Below are positions 63,192 through 64,000 of a DNA stretch of 64,000 bases, piece after piece. This DNA is from Lacinutrix jangbogonensis (GTDB lineage Bacteria; Bacteroidota; Bacteroidia; Flavobacteriales; Flavobacteriaceae), in assembly GCF_000797445.1 (NCBI RefSeq), contig NZ_JSWF01000021.1, positions 1-64,000 of the forward strand. Reading direction: 5' to 3'. The notes below the pieces were generated by a model. That model worked only from the letters and a program-made list of their open reading frames with translations. It had not been told where the DNA came from and ran no database searches. The position numbers were made by a program, and so were the translations under genes. The number at the start of each line of letters is the position of its first letter. Position 1 is the stretch's first letter.

Positions 63192-64000
63192 TTACTTAGC
63201 GGAAATATTTATAGTTAATTCTGCTCTTCTATTTAACGCCCTTCCTTCATCTGTTTTGTTTGAAGATGCTGGCTCAGTATCTCCTTTACCAGAAATAGAA
63301 ATAAAACTACTAGATAAGTTTTTAGTAGCAAGGTAACTTTTAATTGCCTCAGCTCTCTTTAGAGAAAGGTTATAATTATAAGTTTTAGAACCGTTACTAT
63401 CTGCATGACCTTCAATAGCAATACTATAATTAGAATCCCCTGTTACACTAGCTGCAAGATCATTTAATAACACTTTTGCATTTAAATCAAGCTTAGTACT
63501 ATTATAACCAAAATACACTTTTCTTTCCACAATAACTGGAGTTACAGGTTCAATAGTTGGAGTTTCAACAACTTTGATTGGACAACCATTATCTGCTCCT
63601 TTTAATTCAGGACAAGCGTCTCTATTATCAGGAATCCCATCACCATCAGAATCAACACATCCACCAAAAGCAATAGTCCCTTTAATTTCTGGGCATAAAT
63701 CATCTTTATCAGTAATGCCATCACCATCTGTATCAGGACAACCACCAAGATTAGCTAAACCAGCTACATCAGGACATAAATCGTATTCATTTGGAACACC
63801 ATCACCATCTGTATCGTTAACAGTATCATCTTCTATTTTTTCTTTTCCGTTAATTTTATAAACTAATCCTACGTTGTGATTCCAATGCTTAGGTAAGTAA
63901 TCTTCAAACGAATGCTTATAAGTTGTTTGTACATTTACTCCTAACTTATCACTAATCCAATATTTAACTCCAACAGATCCATTTGCTGTTCCTGCTCCAA
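63192..64000 (-). CDS. OmpA-family outer membrane protein, N-terminus beyond right edge
   Basis: The frame is open from the right edge to the stop at 63192, about 268 codons. The visible part starts within an outer-membrane beta-barrel (GVKYWISDKLGVNVQTTYKH). Thrombospondin type 3 repeats follow (DTDGDGVPNEYDLCPDVAG, DTDGDGITDKDDLCPEIKG, DSDGDGIPDNRDACPELKG). The last 110 residues are an OmpA peptidoglycan-binding domain (YSIAIEGHADSNGSKTYNYN, then LSLKRAEAI). It anchors the outer membrane to peptidoglycan. This is the common Bacteroidota OmpA design. The gene is cut by the window edge. Confidence 0.92.
   Translation of the reverse strand, partial: GAGTANGSVGVKYWISDKLGVNVQTTYKHSFEDYLPKHWNHNVGLVYKINGKEKIEDDTVNDTDGDGVPNEYDLCPDVAGLANLGGCPDTDGDGITDKDDLCPEIKGTIAFGGCVDSDGDGIPDNRDACPELKGADNGCPIKVVETPTIEPVTPVIVERKVYFGYNSTKLDLNAKVLLNDLAASVTGDSNYSIAIEGHADSNGSKTYNYNLSLKRAEAIKSYLATKNLSSSFISISGKGDTEPASSNKTDEGRALNRRAELTINISAK

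Overview
The window is chromosomal DNA from a marine-type member of the Flavobacteriaceae (phylum Bacteroidota). The evidence is the low G+C content, the many secreted proteins ending in type IX secretion (T9SS) type A sorting domains (YPNP ... LYLLKV ... KRFIK), promoters with the Bacteroidota -7 element TAnnTTTG, a Y_Y_Y-propeller histidine kinase, and the general gene repertoire. I see no rRNA, tRNA, CRISPR array, IS element or phage genes.

Layout. (1) 1-7.5 kb: minus-strand surface and secreted proteins: a giant adhesin-like protein cut by the left edge, with Calx-beta repeats of 327 bp; a small secreted protein; and an M43-type metalloprotease. (2) 7.7-8.0 kb: debris of two dead secreted-protein genes. 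(3) 8.2-9.5 kb: two ThiE-like genes in tandem. (4) 9.6-12.3 kb: a TetR-controlled detoxification-type operon (TetR, NAD-binding reductase, nitroreductase, DJ-1/PfpI) with a palindromic operator and a strong terminator. (5) 12.6-14.8 kb: an SLC12-like permease. (6) 14.8-17.9 kb: a decaying patch with two broken genes and a small lipoprotein.

(7) 18.2-32.7 kb is the most interesting block. It holds four minus-strand genes for secreted proteins (two LamG/beta-helix proteins, one LRR/InlB-repeat protein, one unknown) and a LytTR response regulator with its propeller histidine kinase. All five promoters carry the same 31-bp element, made of two direct repeats of about TTTATGAAT/TTTGTGAAT 20 bp apart. 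The element lies at exactly the same distance (30 bp between box and element) from a -7-like sequence each time. This looks like a self-contained, autoregulated LytTR surface-protein regulon.

(8) 32.8-38.5 kb: a sortilin-like BNR-repeat T9SS protein and a serine hydrolase lipoprotein. (9) 38.6-43.6 kb: a mutagenesis cassette of LexA/UmuD-like S24 regulator, divergent DinB-family polymerase and a DnaE-type polymerase split by a frameshift at an A8 run. A palindromic operator lies within the divergent promoters. (10) 43.7-48 kb: an AlkB-like monooxygenase and a Roco (LRR-Roc-COR) GTPase with a C-terminal domain that looks like a PD-(D/E)XK nuclease. (11) 48-56 kb: AraC regulator, DUF983 protein, a kelch-like lipoprotein with a flavin amine oxidase, an EamA transporter, and a fatty acid desaturase whose true start is not readable as ATG. 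(12) 56-64 kb: two cold-shock genes plus a third, dead copy, two convergent DoxX-like membrane proteins, a fasciclin lipoprotein, EamA transporter, zinc-ribbon SDR, DEAD-box helicase and the 3' part of an OmpA-family gene.

All functional assignments come from reading motifs by eye. No database search was run.
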